Source of the DNA: Gliomastix tumulicola
Lineage: Eukaryota; Ascomycota; Sordariomycetes; Hypocreales; Bionectriaceae
DNA length: 64,000 nt
Reading direction: 5' to 3'
Assembly: GCA_001599755.1 (NCBI GenBank)
Contig: BCHX01000007.1
Span: forward strand, 620,001-684,000
In this document: piece after piece, positions 21,232 through 32,764 of the stretch
Layout: the number at the start of each line of letters is the position of its first letter
How positions within the stretch are numbered: the first letter of the stretch is position 1
Position numbers and translations under genes: made by a program
The notes under the pieces: generated by a model
The model's input: only the letters and a program-made list of their open reading frames with translations
Database searches by the model: none
Told to the model about the DNA's origin: nothing

Positions 21232-24071
21232 CTGGACTGAGACATCCTAGGGGAGCCAACGGGGGGTATAAATGCAAATCTATCACGCTCGTGAGGTCCA
21301 TTGTATCGATACAAGGCCGAGGGATAACGAGGACAAATGGTCGATGGAGATCGTCGCCTCCCCACGCCAGCGAAGAAGCCGAGCCCGATTGTCCCTCGTC
21401 CGTCTGACCGCGAGCCATGCTCGGCCCACGCGAGGAGCAAGCATCCATGAGGCGTTGTGTCGTGGTGTGGTGTGTCGTGGTGTGGTGTGTTGTGTGAGAG
21501 GTCCGCCTGGCAAGGATGGCATGCATGGGCAACCCCACGCACGACTGGATATCCCGAGAGTGGACAGTATACGGAAGGGCAGCTTATCAGACCCGGGGGC
21601 CACGGGCAGGCAACCTTCACGAGAGGAGTCCAAGCGTCGAGAAGGAAACATGGAAGAAGGAGAACAGGCCATGGCTGGAGGAGGTATCAGCCTGGGTGGA
21701 GCGTGGGCAAGCGTCCACCGTTCGAGAGAGGCAAAGTTGACGTCCGAGATCAACATAACGGACTCGCCAAGAGGCTCGAGACCCTGCAGACAAAACAGAG
21801 CTATCGAAAGTGACGGAAGGGAAGCAGAAAAGAAGGGCAATGATAAGCCGTCGCCATCGAACCATGTTCCGTGGAAGGAAAGTAGTGACATCCAGTGACA
21901 GCGGGCTAGTACGTCGAGGTGTGCCTCGGATGTAACCGAAAGGCGTGGACAGAGGCGCCACCCTGGCCCTGGCTGAAGAAAGATTTTGACGGCCCAACCA
22001 TCCATCGCTACTCGTTCGGGATAATGCTCTGTATCGAGAGTGGCCAACTGCTAGGCAGATAAGGCGGATACTAGTGCTGGGGTACCTGCATACTGCCAGC
22101 CGTGGACGCTGGCCTCTCCTCTGCCCCTTTTGGAGAATTGGGGTATCCTGGTCGTCCAAGTCGAGTAAAGAAGCAGAAGTCGAAGGCAGTCTTCCAATAC
22201 GCCGCCTCCAGCAATGGGGCTGCCGGGCCGGATAATCAGGGTGGCCAATTCCTCAGCTGCAGGCAGTGGACAAGGGCAAGGGCAAGGGCAAGTCAGCCAC
22301 AAGGCGAGAGAGCTAGGGAGGACCCTGAAAAAAAAATGATCCAGTAAGAAAGATAAAGAGAAAAGAAGGAAAACGGAGTGAGAGCGTATGTCTGCGAATG
22401 AGAGGCCTTCTCCACCGTCAGGCCATCGAAACAGGAATAATGCACTCCCAAAAAAATGGCCTATCTCAGAGTGTGCATTGGTTTGCATTGGCCTGCATTA
22501 GGGCTCTTCTGGCTGATTAGTGAGCCCTGCTTGCCACGCGGTTGGCCGTCCGTGAGTAGAATGCAGAATGCAAAACGGAGAGTGCAGAGTTGCACTATGC
22601 AGATTCGGGCTCAGTCTGGCAGCTGGACCGTTAGAAAAATGCTACCCTTCGTTATTACCAACACAGGCAGTGGGATGGGACTCGGCTTGGCACTGGGCCG
22701 ATGATCCTAGTCGCTGTCAGAGAGCCGCTGGCGCCAGTAAGAACTGCATGCTGATAGTGGCAATCGGCGTCCGGCAATGCAAGAACAACCGCTAAACCGC
22801 CATTGAGGATTGTGGCTTGCAGCGACTCGTACCTCGATACAAGAGAACCCTGAATCTCGGTGTCCTCTCTATTCCCGTTAGGGACCGTTTTGACGCATCC
22901 CTCAAGCCACGCTCGCAGTGCATCTGCGCAAAGAGCAGGTCTCGAGGCAGCCAAAGGAGCGGCTCACGTTGCAGACTCACGTCATCGCAGCCATCGTGAC
23001 AAATACTTGCTGATAGGCAGATGGAGGGCCACATCCGCGCTTGTGAGCTGGCCTCTCATTCGACGATCATTGGCTCACGCATGCGTCTCTGTGCCGTAAT
23101 CTAGCATCGCAGCACACCACCAGAGGCAGCAGGATCCCACGCCCAAAGGGTAGAGGCCGATCTGAGCAGGCATGCCTGCGAACCATGTCCGTGTCCGCCA
23201 TGGCAAAGTTAAACCATGGGCTGGGACAGGACAGGGGGCCGGCCGTCCCTCCCTACTAGCTCCATGCACGATGTCGATGCTACCAACCCTGGCACTGACG
23301 GTCTCCATCCACCCACCCTGCCACCCTCCCCGTTTGGGCCATGTATGTGCGAGAAGAGAACATTCATGTCGTATTTCGCGTCACCACGCGATGGCCACTG
23401 ATAAAGACGCACACCGGATGCAAAAACTTGCGTCCATGAGGGGGGCGATACCACCACACGCCTGCTGCAAAGCGACATTGCTCGTATGACAGCAAGTGGG
23501 TTTTGGATAACAGCAGCCAATGAAGCCCTGTCATTTGAATTTCAAATCCGGGAGTTGTAAATGCGTATGCACGCGAGATAAAGACAATATCAAACCTTGA
23601 TCAGAACCTTGTCCGGACAGATGGAAGTTCGGAGAGTTGGAGAATTGATTACCACCCAATGGATTGTTATGCTTCGCGATAAAGACGCGTATGGAAGTCC
23701 ACCAGCAAGACCGAGGCACACCTGAGGCACGGCTCCCAGAAGGCCTCAGGGGCTGATTGTCATCCTCGGCGTTTTCCATATCCGAAGGCTGACCTTGAGA
23801 CCCTTGGTCGGCGAACACGGTGAGCAAGGTCGATCTAAAGCGCCGGCCTAGGGAGAGATGAAAGGACAGGCACAGTCCCTGGTGGCTTGATGCCATCGGA
23901 GGTAAACGTGCATACGACGGCAAACGAGTGGGTGGATGTGGCGACATCCTGCACTATCCAATCCTGGTATCTGGATGCAACCCTGGGTAGCCTTCACACC
24001 TACGGAGCCCCCCACGCAGGCCGTGTGTGAATGAATGGCCTGCAGCAAGCAGCTGCTCTGTGTTTGAGATA

Positions 24072-24084
24072 CCCCCCCCCCCCC
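24072..24084. repeat. C13 homopolymer
   Basis: Thirteen consecutive C in gene-free DNA; sequencing length errors are likely here. Confidence 0.8.
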
Positions 24085-25270
24085 AAGGCCCACGGAGTGG
24101 TGGTTCGGCAGTCCACGATGGAGGCAGAGGTGGTCTGTTTGGTTACAGTTGTCAATAGTGCTCCGCCTGGCGGGTCCCTTCTCGCGGCCCCTCCTTCAAA
24201 AATGATCGATCGCTTCGGAACGGCAAGGGATAAGCACTGCTGTCTTTCGGACGAACAATGAAGCATGGTGGGTGGCGAGGGATTCGAGTCATTACGCACA
24301 GCTGTCCCGTTCATCTGAGTCTGCAGACGGCCGGTCGACCCCCAAACTCCAATCGGCGCTCGCATTGCATCCAATAGTCGGCGATTGATATCGGACGAGG
24401 GGTAGCCGAACGGCAGGTAGTATCGCCATCTGAGGGCCAGCGCACAGCTGCTGCGACCGGGCTGCAACTCCACAAGCAAATGCAGACTTGGCAGAATCGG
24501 ATGAATGGATGGCATACGAATATGTGGAGTGACGTTCGAGGCCTCTTGGATGCTGTCGTCAGTACTGCTCTGCCTTTCGGGACCTTCCTTGTCGAGAGTG
24601 TACCAGTACAAAAAGACAAATTTCTGGGGGCGATCACCCTCAAGACCTTCTTCTTGTCATTGACGTGACATATTGCGCACTCGTCCCTCGTCGGTGCGTG
24701 ATTTCATCGAGCAGCGTCGAGCATCGTCGATGCCTGCCTGACTCTGGGATCAAGCATCTCCAAGGGCGAGACATGCATGACGGCGGCGTGCTGAATGCGT
24801 TGAGCCACCGCACGAGGGCGGCAAAGCTAGGGCGTGAGAATTGGAGACTGTCAGGCGCCTGCACAGCATTTTTTAGGCGCTGACAGGGGTCGCTCAAGCC
24901 ACCAACGCAACCTTGGAGTGGTGGCTTGCAGTGCTGTTCCTGGCTCTCCATGCTCAAAAAGGGCACGCTCTGAAAATTGTCCCTTTTCGATCTGGACGCT
25001 GCTTATTCACCCGACCGCTGACATGCCCGTGGCACCAGACACAGCCCTGAATATCATCGTCCAGTCAGCCAGCCATTTGGTCATCCAGGGATATCCCAAA
25101 CAGTGGCAGGCGTGCCCTTTTGTGAGTAAGACAATGATGGCGATGTTGCCCTTTGCCGTCGGTCATAGACGGGAACTGAGCGTCCGATTTCTGAACTGAG
25201 CTTTCTCAGCTGCCTCCGTAATCAGGGGCCCCCTTGGCTAGGGCGATCTGGCCGAATTCCAGCTGTCATT

Positions 25271-25271
25271 N
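25271..25271. other. Ambiguous base N
   Basis: A single undetermined nucleotide in the gene-free region 222 nt upstream of the enoyl-CoA hydratase start. Confidence 1.
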
Positions 25272-25492
25272 CCCCGCCAATGTCTCGCAGTATTTGACCG
25301 TGAGAAGCTGCATGTCGCGATGCGCGAGGGAGTTATTTTTTCGTCGTTCTTCAACTCGTGATTCCCGTCCACCTGGCCTCATTTTTTCCGGCATTTCCAG
25401 GTCGTCGCGCGTAACGAACATCTTCTCCCCGGTACCGTATCATCTGCACCAGCTTGTCACATCTGTGCCGCTTGCACAGGACCTTTGAAAAA

Positions 25493-26932
25493 ATGGCCGA
25501 CAGTACCGAGACGTTCATCAATGCTTCCAGCCCAGCCGAGGGAGTTCGAGTACTTGCATTCAATCGGCCTTCCAAGCGCAACGCTCTCTCCCACGAATTG
25601 ATTCGACAGCTGCTGGAGCATCTCGATCAGGCGTCCAAGGATGACAATGTGCGGGTCGTAGTCGTGACGGGAAGCAACACCTTTTTCTGCGGTAAGTCAC
25701 CAGACGTCATATCCCATCCCGATGGAGTCCTTGAACTGACTCGCCGCAACCATTAGCTGGCGCGGATATCAAGGAGATTTCCGAGTTGGATGCGGAAGCG
25801 GCCCGGAGCCGTCGATACCTGGAGGATCTCTGCCAGGGCTTCCGAAATGTCCGCAAGCCGCTCTTGGCAGCAGTCGAGGGAATGGCGGTTAGTATCAGGC
25901 GGACTGCTCATGCCCAGACATCGACTGACACGCGACTTGCAGTTGGGAGGCGGATTCGAGGTCGCGCTGATGGTGAGCAGATCGCCGACTTCTCTCGCGC
26001 GCTCCGTGGGACCTTGTCCAGCTGACATCGCTTCTAGTGTGACCTAATCTTCGCATCGACAAGCAGCCGCTTCGGACTCCCTGAAGTCAGCATCGGCCTG
26101 CTCCCAGGCGCGGGCGGGACGCAGAGGCTGACGAATGCGGTCGGCAAGTACAAGGTACGTTCAGCTATGTAGGGCTAGCCTTGGGGAGTCATGCGATTTC
26201 GTTTAGCGCTGCGGTGGGCGAGATCGTGGTCCATGTCGGGGAGGATCGTCCTCGGGAGTGTCGCGCGACGCAGCTGACGACGAATTCTCTAGGCCATGCA
26301 GATGATCCTGCTAGGGACACCCATCAGCGCACCAGATGCTAGCGCAGCCGGCCTGCTAGCTGGACTCTTTGAGCCCGGCACTGTTCTCGACCACGTTATC
26401 GAGACGGCGACGAAGCTGGCAGGGATGAGTCCCGTGGCGCTGTCACTCGCAAAAGAGGCCGTGACCCGATGTAAGAAAACCCCCCATCTTCTGGCTTCGT
26501 CCCATCCTGCTATCACGTGTATTATCCACCCCGATGATATTCGGTCGGTATTCGGTGAGCTCTGGAGCATCGGATATCGTTGTCGAATCCTCGCCCGGGA
26601 GGTGGCCAAGTTTGACCCTGCACCGCTAGAGCGGCATGTCTCAGTCCCGCCTGGTCATGCTTGCCGAGATCCTGGCTAGTGCCGAGGATCGACGACAAGG
26701 GGTGCGAACCGCACGCCCGACAATGGGTAGAGATGACATCGAGATGTCCCAAGATCGAGAGCGCTAACGTGGAGATTCAGCTGATGATCTCGGACGTGAC
26801 GACGAGTTCGAACGGAGCTTGTACTATTATGCCTTCGGTACGGGTGACAAGCGTGAGGGTGTCGGGGCGTTCCTCGAGAAGCGTGCACCCAACTGGAGTG
26901 CCGGTGCATCTGCCGGGTCGAAGGCGCAATAG
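25493..26932 (+). CDS. Enoyl-CoA hydratase/isomerase (crotonase family)
   Basis: Six exons (25493-25691, 25757-25887, 25943-25972, 26038-26154, 26293-26470, 26781-26932) give 268 aa. It likely hydrates 2-enoyl-CoA in beta-oxidation or branched-chain amino-acid breakdown. The oxyanion-hole motif AGADIKEI and both catalytic glutamates are present: Glu116 (GGGFEVALMCD) and Glu136 (FGLPEVSIGLLPGAGGTQRL). Exon 3 is only 30 nt. Intron 5 is 310 nt and intron 4 is 138 nt, far longer than others in the window; the exon 5-6 join restores SDDLGRDDEFERSLYYYAFG, the expected family ending. No PTS1 and no clear mitochondrial presequence is seen, so location is uncertain. AUH-type methylglutaconyl-CoA hydratase is a possible alternative. 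Confidence 0.92.
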
Positions 26933-29589
26933 GGTGTGCCGGCGAGATGGCGCAGGCGAACGAGGTCGAGATCGGCGAACTATTGTGAGGCTAGGGACGG
27001 CTCGATGTGATAGAGCGCACTAGCGACTGCTAGGTCGAGACTGGCGAGTGGCAGACGACCGTGGCGCCTGGGAGCGAGAAAGTCGGGTGATGGTGGAAGT
27101 GATGAAGAAGTGGTAGTCGTGGATCTAGATGGCGAAGAAAAGAAAACAAAGACACTAAGCCCATTGGTTGGCGATGATGTCAGCTTACCACGTCGCCAGA
27201 GTCCAGCCAAGCAGGTATCTGCGATGTTAGCCAGGTGAAAAGTGTAGTGCCCAGCCGATGAAAGATACTTTTGAAGAATTTTTGTCACAAACTGAGACAC
27301 GGCAAGTGGTCATAAGTTCAGGAGGAAAGAACGAGTTGTTCAAAATCAGGTTCTAGCAGGTGCTGGGCGGCTCCTTCCCGACCTTACCAACCCGATGGCA
27401 GATTCACGGGAATAGGGTCTCAACGTCCACTGCGTGTCAAAAACATATGGACGAGCACTTGTCAACGTAATAAAGTGCCTTCAGTACCTGATATACGGAA
27501 ATCACGTAGTTATCAACGTCTCGGATACCTCCCGAGCCGGACCCTATCCTTCCCCTGCGCCGAAAAAGCACGTCGGGTCCAAAACGTTGCTCGACCCTTT
27601 TCCCCGCATTCAAAAGGTCCCGCGTCTTATCAATTCAGAAGCTCGTGACTCGCATGGACGGAAAAGGGGGCCAATCACGGAACAACCCCGCTGACGGTCG
27701 GTCCGTGAGCTGGTTGACCTGGACCGAAAATGGCGAGTAGTACGCAGCTTGCGCCCGCTGCTGGTATATATTACTCACCGACTCGCTCATATAGGCGGCT
27801 GTGTCGGCCGCCGAGGGAACGTTGCTCCATGTAGAAGCGGGCGCAGAACGTGATTCCAGGCGACTTGGTAGAGTTGCATGCAGGAGGGTGAACTGTGCGC
27901 TTCTTCGTATCTACAGGAATGCGGTAAGCCAAGGGCACACGTGTCTCTGTCACTCGATATCCGGCCGTCGTCGCTGTCTACCCCGACGAGGGGAACAGGT
28001 ACAAGCGTGGGACTTGGAATTAGGCAGACAAAAGAGGCCAAGCTGAGTTGTATTCTCTTAGGAGACCAAGTATCACACCGGGTGGGTGTGTGATATGTGT
28101 GACATGTACGGAAATGTGACCACTCGACGCGGTATCATTCGTCAAAAGCTCGCTTGGACTTCGTGACCAATTATCCAAGCGCCTGAATCGTCAATATTAC
28201 CCAGCGCCCGCACCCTCGGCTTTCAAGAAATTCTCCGGTCGTGCATATACCTGGAATGGTGTCCTATGCATAACGTAGTGGCAAATGATGCGATGCTTAC
28301 AACGCATCGAGCTATGCCACATTCATGGCATCCGTATATTGAGGAGTCCAACTTGAATCGAAAAGATCGGACAAGTCCCATCGTAGACTAGCCTAAAGGA
28401 AGTGCCCTTCGAGAAAGAATTGCTCACCGAAACGAGTGCACCAATAATGATGCGTTTTTATGTGACCATGCAGAATCTGTCAGAAAGGTACGCAGCGCAC
28501 GGTCTTTTGCCGTGCACGGCCTACGGCTAAATGAATGGTCAACAAAGGTACCGCCAAGGTCGATATTTGGAATTCATTTTGCTCTCATTGAAACGATCTC
28601 ACCATACTGATCACAGGGAAGGACAGACGTGCCTTGTAGTGAAGCAAAGAAGATCGCTGTGGTCAATCCATTCAACCTGCGTAGTCCGTGAGTGCCTGCC
28701 AAGCAGGAAAGGATTCGAGTCCTGGAATTGCCTGTTGTGCCGCAACTCGGGCTTTCTAGTACAAGCATATGGTTGCCGCGATGTCTGCGCCGTAACATCT
28801 ACCTTACTTTGACCCCATTCTGGCGATGTAGCATACCCTCTACGCTACGCTACCCACCTCTCTCATATGCCGAGTTCCTGTCTATTCTCTGTAGTGTCGT
28901 ATCGTGGTTAGCTCGAAGCATACCCCTCGACGCTGGAGAGCAGGTCTTGTACAGCTTTTAATGAGGCCCGTGAGCAGCAAGCCCTGCATTCGAGTTCTTG
29001 GCCATCGACCACTTAGCTGAAAGAAACCAAAAATGTATTCAAGGGAGGATGCGGCGTTTTACCTTGTACTAATCTTGATAGCGTTTTCCATTAGGCTACC
29101 TCAGGTATGTAACCAGGCCCACGCTAGAGACTCCTTTGAACGACTGTTCCTCTGCAGCATAGCAGTCCTACCATCGGCTACTACCCAGCCATTCGATGAA
29201 CAAGCATGGCCATACAGTTTCCATAAGCCTCCCGTTGATCTTTCCCAATCTCCGGTCGTTCAGTCTGCGTTCAAGGAGTGCCATTTGCGCCTTGGCCACC
29301 ATCCACCCTTGACCTGGGCGAGATGCATACCTGTCGGACTATTTCCAGTGCCAGATAGCTCAGAAGACTTCCTCATTAAGACGTTGTGCAGTGCATTCAT
29401 TCAATTTCATCAGCATGCTTAGATGTAGGATGGTGAGTCAAATACATGGGAGGCCTGGCGTTCTAGGTCTGACTCATGGGGGCAGGGGTGCAAGGATCAA
29501 TTACAAATGTCCACGAGTATGTCCCTAGACCGACATTTCCTTCTTTTCTTAGTCTGATGGTACCAAGCTAGTCGAAGAGAACGAACAAG
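26933..29589. other. Intergenic, no gene recognised
   Basis: 2.7 kb with many stops in all frames. Short frames (for example 28531-28812, 29033-29422) have no domain or splice support. A B-box-like string near 28711 has no cloverleaf around it. Confidence 0.5.
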
Positions 29590-30689
29590 GCGAGTCCATA
29601 CAAAGGACCACTACGCCATCGCTGTGCCTATTGCTCCGCGACGAACGAAGCGCTCACACTTTACAGTGGCTGCCACGCAGCGCGCAGCTGTTCTACAGAC
29701 CACCAGCTCGCCCATCGTCCCCAGCATGCAAAGCTATGTCATAAGACTGAGCAAGTTCGCATCAGTCTCGCGACAGCAGAACACGCTTTCCGCCATGCTG
29801 GGCCGAACTCGATGGACCTGCTGGATCCGGCCAACGGCTTCGTCGGCCATTTCTGGAGTCTTCATAATACGGGAACACTACATGTGGAAGCGTCAGGAGC
29901 TGGCTCGCGCATGTCTGGCAAGAATAGGCACCCTCGACAGTCTCGAGGAGGCGGTGGAGCATATGCTGGAGATACCCAAGCTACAAGGGTTTGACATGTT
30001 CAGCTTGCGCGACACGATCCCGTCCCATTCGATATCGGAGAACTCATCGAGCCGGCGGTCATTCGAGCCCGCTATCTGCCACATTCCGCACAGAATCACC
30101 CGAGACACTGCGCGAGACCGAGAAAACGCTCGTCAATTTCATCCGCCAGTTAGGCACGAGCCTAGACGAAATCAGCGACGAGTACCTGTCGGGTCTGCTT
30201 GATCCCACGAGAGCACCGAGGGCCAGCGTGCCTCGAGTCGGCCAGAACGCATTGGGCGCGGCATCTATGGTAGCATATAACACAGATGCCGCCTGGTGGG
30301 AGGCAGAAGGTGTTCTTGATTTGCTGTGTGACGCGCGGGCGTGTGCGGCACAGGGGTCGAAGCATGAAATCAGGGCGAAGCTGGAGCGAGGTGTGTTCGG
30401 GCCATGTGACGGCTCAGAGCAAAGGTTCAACGAGGTGATGGCCTACGTGAGCATGAACAGAATATGGGAATACCTTGATTGGGCGGCCGAGAATGCCTCG
30501 TACCTTGGGCCACAATCCGACTGGCCGACTGTAAAGCATCTGCGGGAGTCCAGAAGGGCTCGGTCGAAAGCTAGGGCCGCGGCCCTGGTACGAAATGCAG
30601 AAGGCAGCACTTCTGATGACGAGGCAGCATGGCTGTACAACATTGATTTGTTTTCGGTGTTGGGCATTAACTGCTGCCCAGCACGGTGA
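29590..30689 (+). pseudogene. Degenerate MYND-finger gene, tandem relic of the downstream gene
   Basis: Parts of three frames align by eye with the intact gene at 30918-32582. From about 29590 one frame gives GPLRHRCAYCSAT and RPQHAKLC, a MYND finger in which one zinc cysteine is lost (LYSGC for RCSAC). Around 29876-29895 the match moves to another frame (LARIGTLDSLEEAVEHM against LPRVGTLDAVQEAFEHL). Roughly 90 codons of the middle are missing. After about 30055 it moves again (SPETLRETEKTLV) and runs to the end through DAAWWEAEGVLDLLCDARACA and WEYLDWAAENASYLGP. At least two frameshifts plus an internal deletion mean no full product. An in-frame distal piece (about 230 codons) remains open, so a truncated protein cannot be fully excluded. 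Confidence 0.8.
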
Positions 30690-30917
30690 CACGTACAGCA
30701 GTGTTTAGCGAAAGCTGACCGCTGTAACCACTGTAACCATGCCGGACCAGTCGCCTAAAACGGACTAGCGGTGTCTCGGAGCATTTCTGACCCGCTCCGC
30801 CTGGGTTAGGTGAGTTTCTCGACCAGCTAGCAGCACGCCAACACCCCGCGTCCCCTCGACCTTTTCGCTGCCTTCTGCATTTTCGTCACTTTCTGCAATC
30901 ATTCAGCGACACACACG

Positions 30918-32582
30918 ATGCCTCTGCCGCGCGCCAACCCCCGCATCGTGCCCGAGTTCCAAGGGCCAGTCGGGCCACTGCGCCATCGCTGCGCGCACTG
31001 CTCAGCGACAGGCCGCACCCTTCTCCGCTGCAGCGCCTGCCAGGCGGTGCGCTACTGTGACCGGAGCCACCAAGCCGCCCACAGGGCCCAGCACCAGCGC
31101 CAGTGCCAGAACATCAGGATCACGCGGACGAAGCTCGCCGAGAAGGAGCGCCGCATGCGCAACGGCGAGTCCCAGGCCACGATGAATAACATGCCACGCT
31201 GGCTTCCCCAAGTGGTACACCACTCCTCCTTTGAAAACCCCTTCGCCGCGAGCTTTCACGCAATCGAGAACGATCCCTCTCACCAGCACTTGACCCTGCG
31301 GCTCCACCTGGCAAACGAGCTCCTGCCCCGAGTCGGTACGCTGGACGCAGTCCAGGAGGCCTTCGAACACTTGCGGGATGTCATCAGGCAGCACCCGACA
31401 GATCTCCTCGACCTGCGGTACAGGCTGCCATGCGTCATGATCCGACTCGATCTCGACCAGGAGTGCTATGATTTCATCAAGGGTTGGGCGGGCTACAACG
31501 CACACGCCCGTGGGAGCGGTTCCCCCCCGGGGCTGCCCCAGGGAATGTGCTCACACATCACCCTCCGTGGAGCAGACGTCCTCGAGAACGTGGACTTTCT
31601 GGACACCACAGCCCCCCACCACGTCATTGCCGTTCTACTGCTGAAGCTGAAGCTATTGATGGACATTCGCGACCTGAAGGTGATGCGGAAGATCATTTCC
31701 CGCCTGCCCGCCGTCACCGCGGAACTGGCCAAGAGCTTCGATTCGGCCGTGATCCGGAGCCCCCTGTCCACCCGGTTCCTAGGCCAGTCCCCCGAGCTGC
31801 TCGCGCAGACCGAGAAGACTCTCCTGAGGCAGATCCGCGAGCTGGGCGCGACCCTGTACGCGTGGAGCCCCCATTTCATCGAGAGTATCTTCGCACCAGG
31901 GTCGTCGCTTTCGGCTCCCACCCGGTCAGGATTGATCACGGGCTACCTGTTAGCGGAACTGCCGAGTGCAATGCAGTACTCGTACGCCGCCTGGTGGGAG
32001 ACGGCGGGCATTCTGGATCTGATGTCAGACGCGAGGGCGTGTGCGGAGCGAGACTCGCAGTACGGGATCAAGGAGAGGTTGGAGAAGGAGGAGATGATGG
32101 GGCCGGAGATGATGGACGAGGATCTGGGGGAGGCGGCGCTAATGGAGGCGGAGAACATCATGGCGCAGGAGCAGACGATGTTCGCGGAGGCGGAGGGGCA
32201 TAATATGTCCACGGGGGGGCCTAATATGTTCGCGGAGACGCATAATATGCTGCTCGACCAGGAGATGAATCAGTGGCAGGATATAATGACGGAGGAGGAG
32301 GAGGCGCTGATTGAGGCGCAGAATGCGGCTGCGGGGGAGGGTGACTCGTCTGAACTCGACCACCAACAACTGATGTTCAAATATGAGGTACATTTCCAGG
32401 GAGTTCATCAACTCTGGAATTACCTTGGCTGGGCTGCCGACAATGCCTCGTGGTTGGGCCCCTGGTCCGAGCGGCCCTCCGAGCGGCGCACCCGAGCAGC
32501 GGAGGCAGCTCAACAAAGGGCAAAAGAACAGAAGGCAGGCAACGACGCCGCCTCTGTAGAGGAGGAGTGGGCTGACGATTGA
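30918..32582 (+). CDS. MYND-type zinc-finger protein with Met/Glu-rich insert
   Basis: An intronless 554-aa frame. The N-terminal MYND finger spans about residues 26-64 (RCAHC, RCSAC, RYCDRSH, HQRQC; ligands C-x2-C, C-x2-C, C-x3-H, H-x3-C), a protein-interaction zinc fold. A helical region with AWWETAGILDLMSDARACA follows. About residues 390-480 are a low-complexity stretch of Met, Glu, Asn and Ala with irregular repeats of NMF/NML and EAE units. This stretch has no counterpart in the upstream broken copy. The ending (WNYLGWAADNASWLGPW) matches that copy again. No SET domain is present, so this is not a SMYD methyltransferase. Function is unknown; it is the intact member of a head-to-tail tandem pair. 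Confidence 0.88.
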   Translation: MPLPRANPRIVPEFQGPVGPLRHRCAHCSATGRTLLRCSACQAVRYCDRSHQAAHRAQHQRQCQNIRITRTKLAEKERRMRNGESQATMNNMPRWLPQVVHHSSFENPFAASFHAIENDPSHQHLTLRLHLANELLPRVGTLDAVQEAFEHLRDVIRQHPTDLLDLRYRLPCVMIRLDLDQECYDFIKGWAGYNAHARGSGSPPGLPQGMCSHITLRGADVLENVDFLDTTAPHHVIAVLLLKLKLLMDIRDLKVMRKIISRLPAVTAELAKSFDSAVIRSPLSTRFLGQSPELLAQTEKTLLRQIRELGATLYAWSPHFIESIFAPGSSLSAPTRSGLITGYLLAELPSAMQYSYAAWWETAGILDLMSDARACAERDSQYGIKERLEKEEMMGPEMMDEDLGEAALMEAENIMAQEQTMFAEAEGHNMSTGGPNMFAETHNMLLDQEMNQWQDIMTEEEEALIEAQNAAAGEGDSSELDHQQLMFKYEVHFQGVHQLWNYLGWAADNASWLGPWSERPSERRTRAAEAAQQRAKEQKAGNDAASVEEEWADD

Positions 32583-32764
32583 AGGCCCGGGAGCAGTCTT
32601 TTTGAGGGGGAGGTGAACGGGGGCTTGATCTGAGTGATCACTTTTCTAACGGTGGATTGTTGGCGATGCCAAGATGGCGGTATTTTTGCTCATGAACAAC
32701 GATAAATGACTGAGACTTTTTTGCTCTATCTTTTAGAGATTTGCAGCGAGCTTGATATTGACTG

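Larger units (their letters stand above)
20904..25492. other. 4.6 kb gene-poor stretch
   Basis: The longest interval without a supportable gene. Open frames of up to about 250 codons exist near 21.3-22.0 kb, but they overlap on both strands and carry no domain. It contains GGAT repeats (about 20974-20992), (TGA)10, GTGTC/GTGGT repeats near 21460-21500, a C13 run and one N. No tRNA, 5S rRNA, transposon terminal repeat or transposase is seen. Undetected ncRNAs or a spliced small gene remain possible. Confidence 0.5.

Noticed and set aside
21272..22047. Overlapping open frames of about 208 and 254 codons on opposite strands
   Set aside because: No domain, no splice support and biased toward repeats; both cannot be real and neither looks coding.
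28711..28723. B-box-like string GGATTCGAGTCCT
   Set aside because: No acceptor, D or anticodon stems can be built around it, so it is not called a tRNA.
29033..29422. 129-codon open frame upstream of the MYND relic
   Set aside because: No similarity to the MYND gene and no domain; the hydrophobic start is not followed by a coherent protein.
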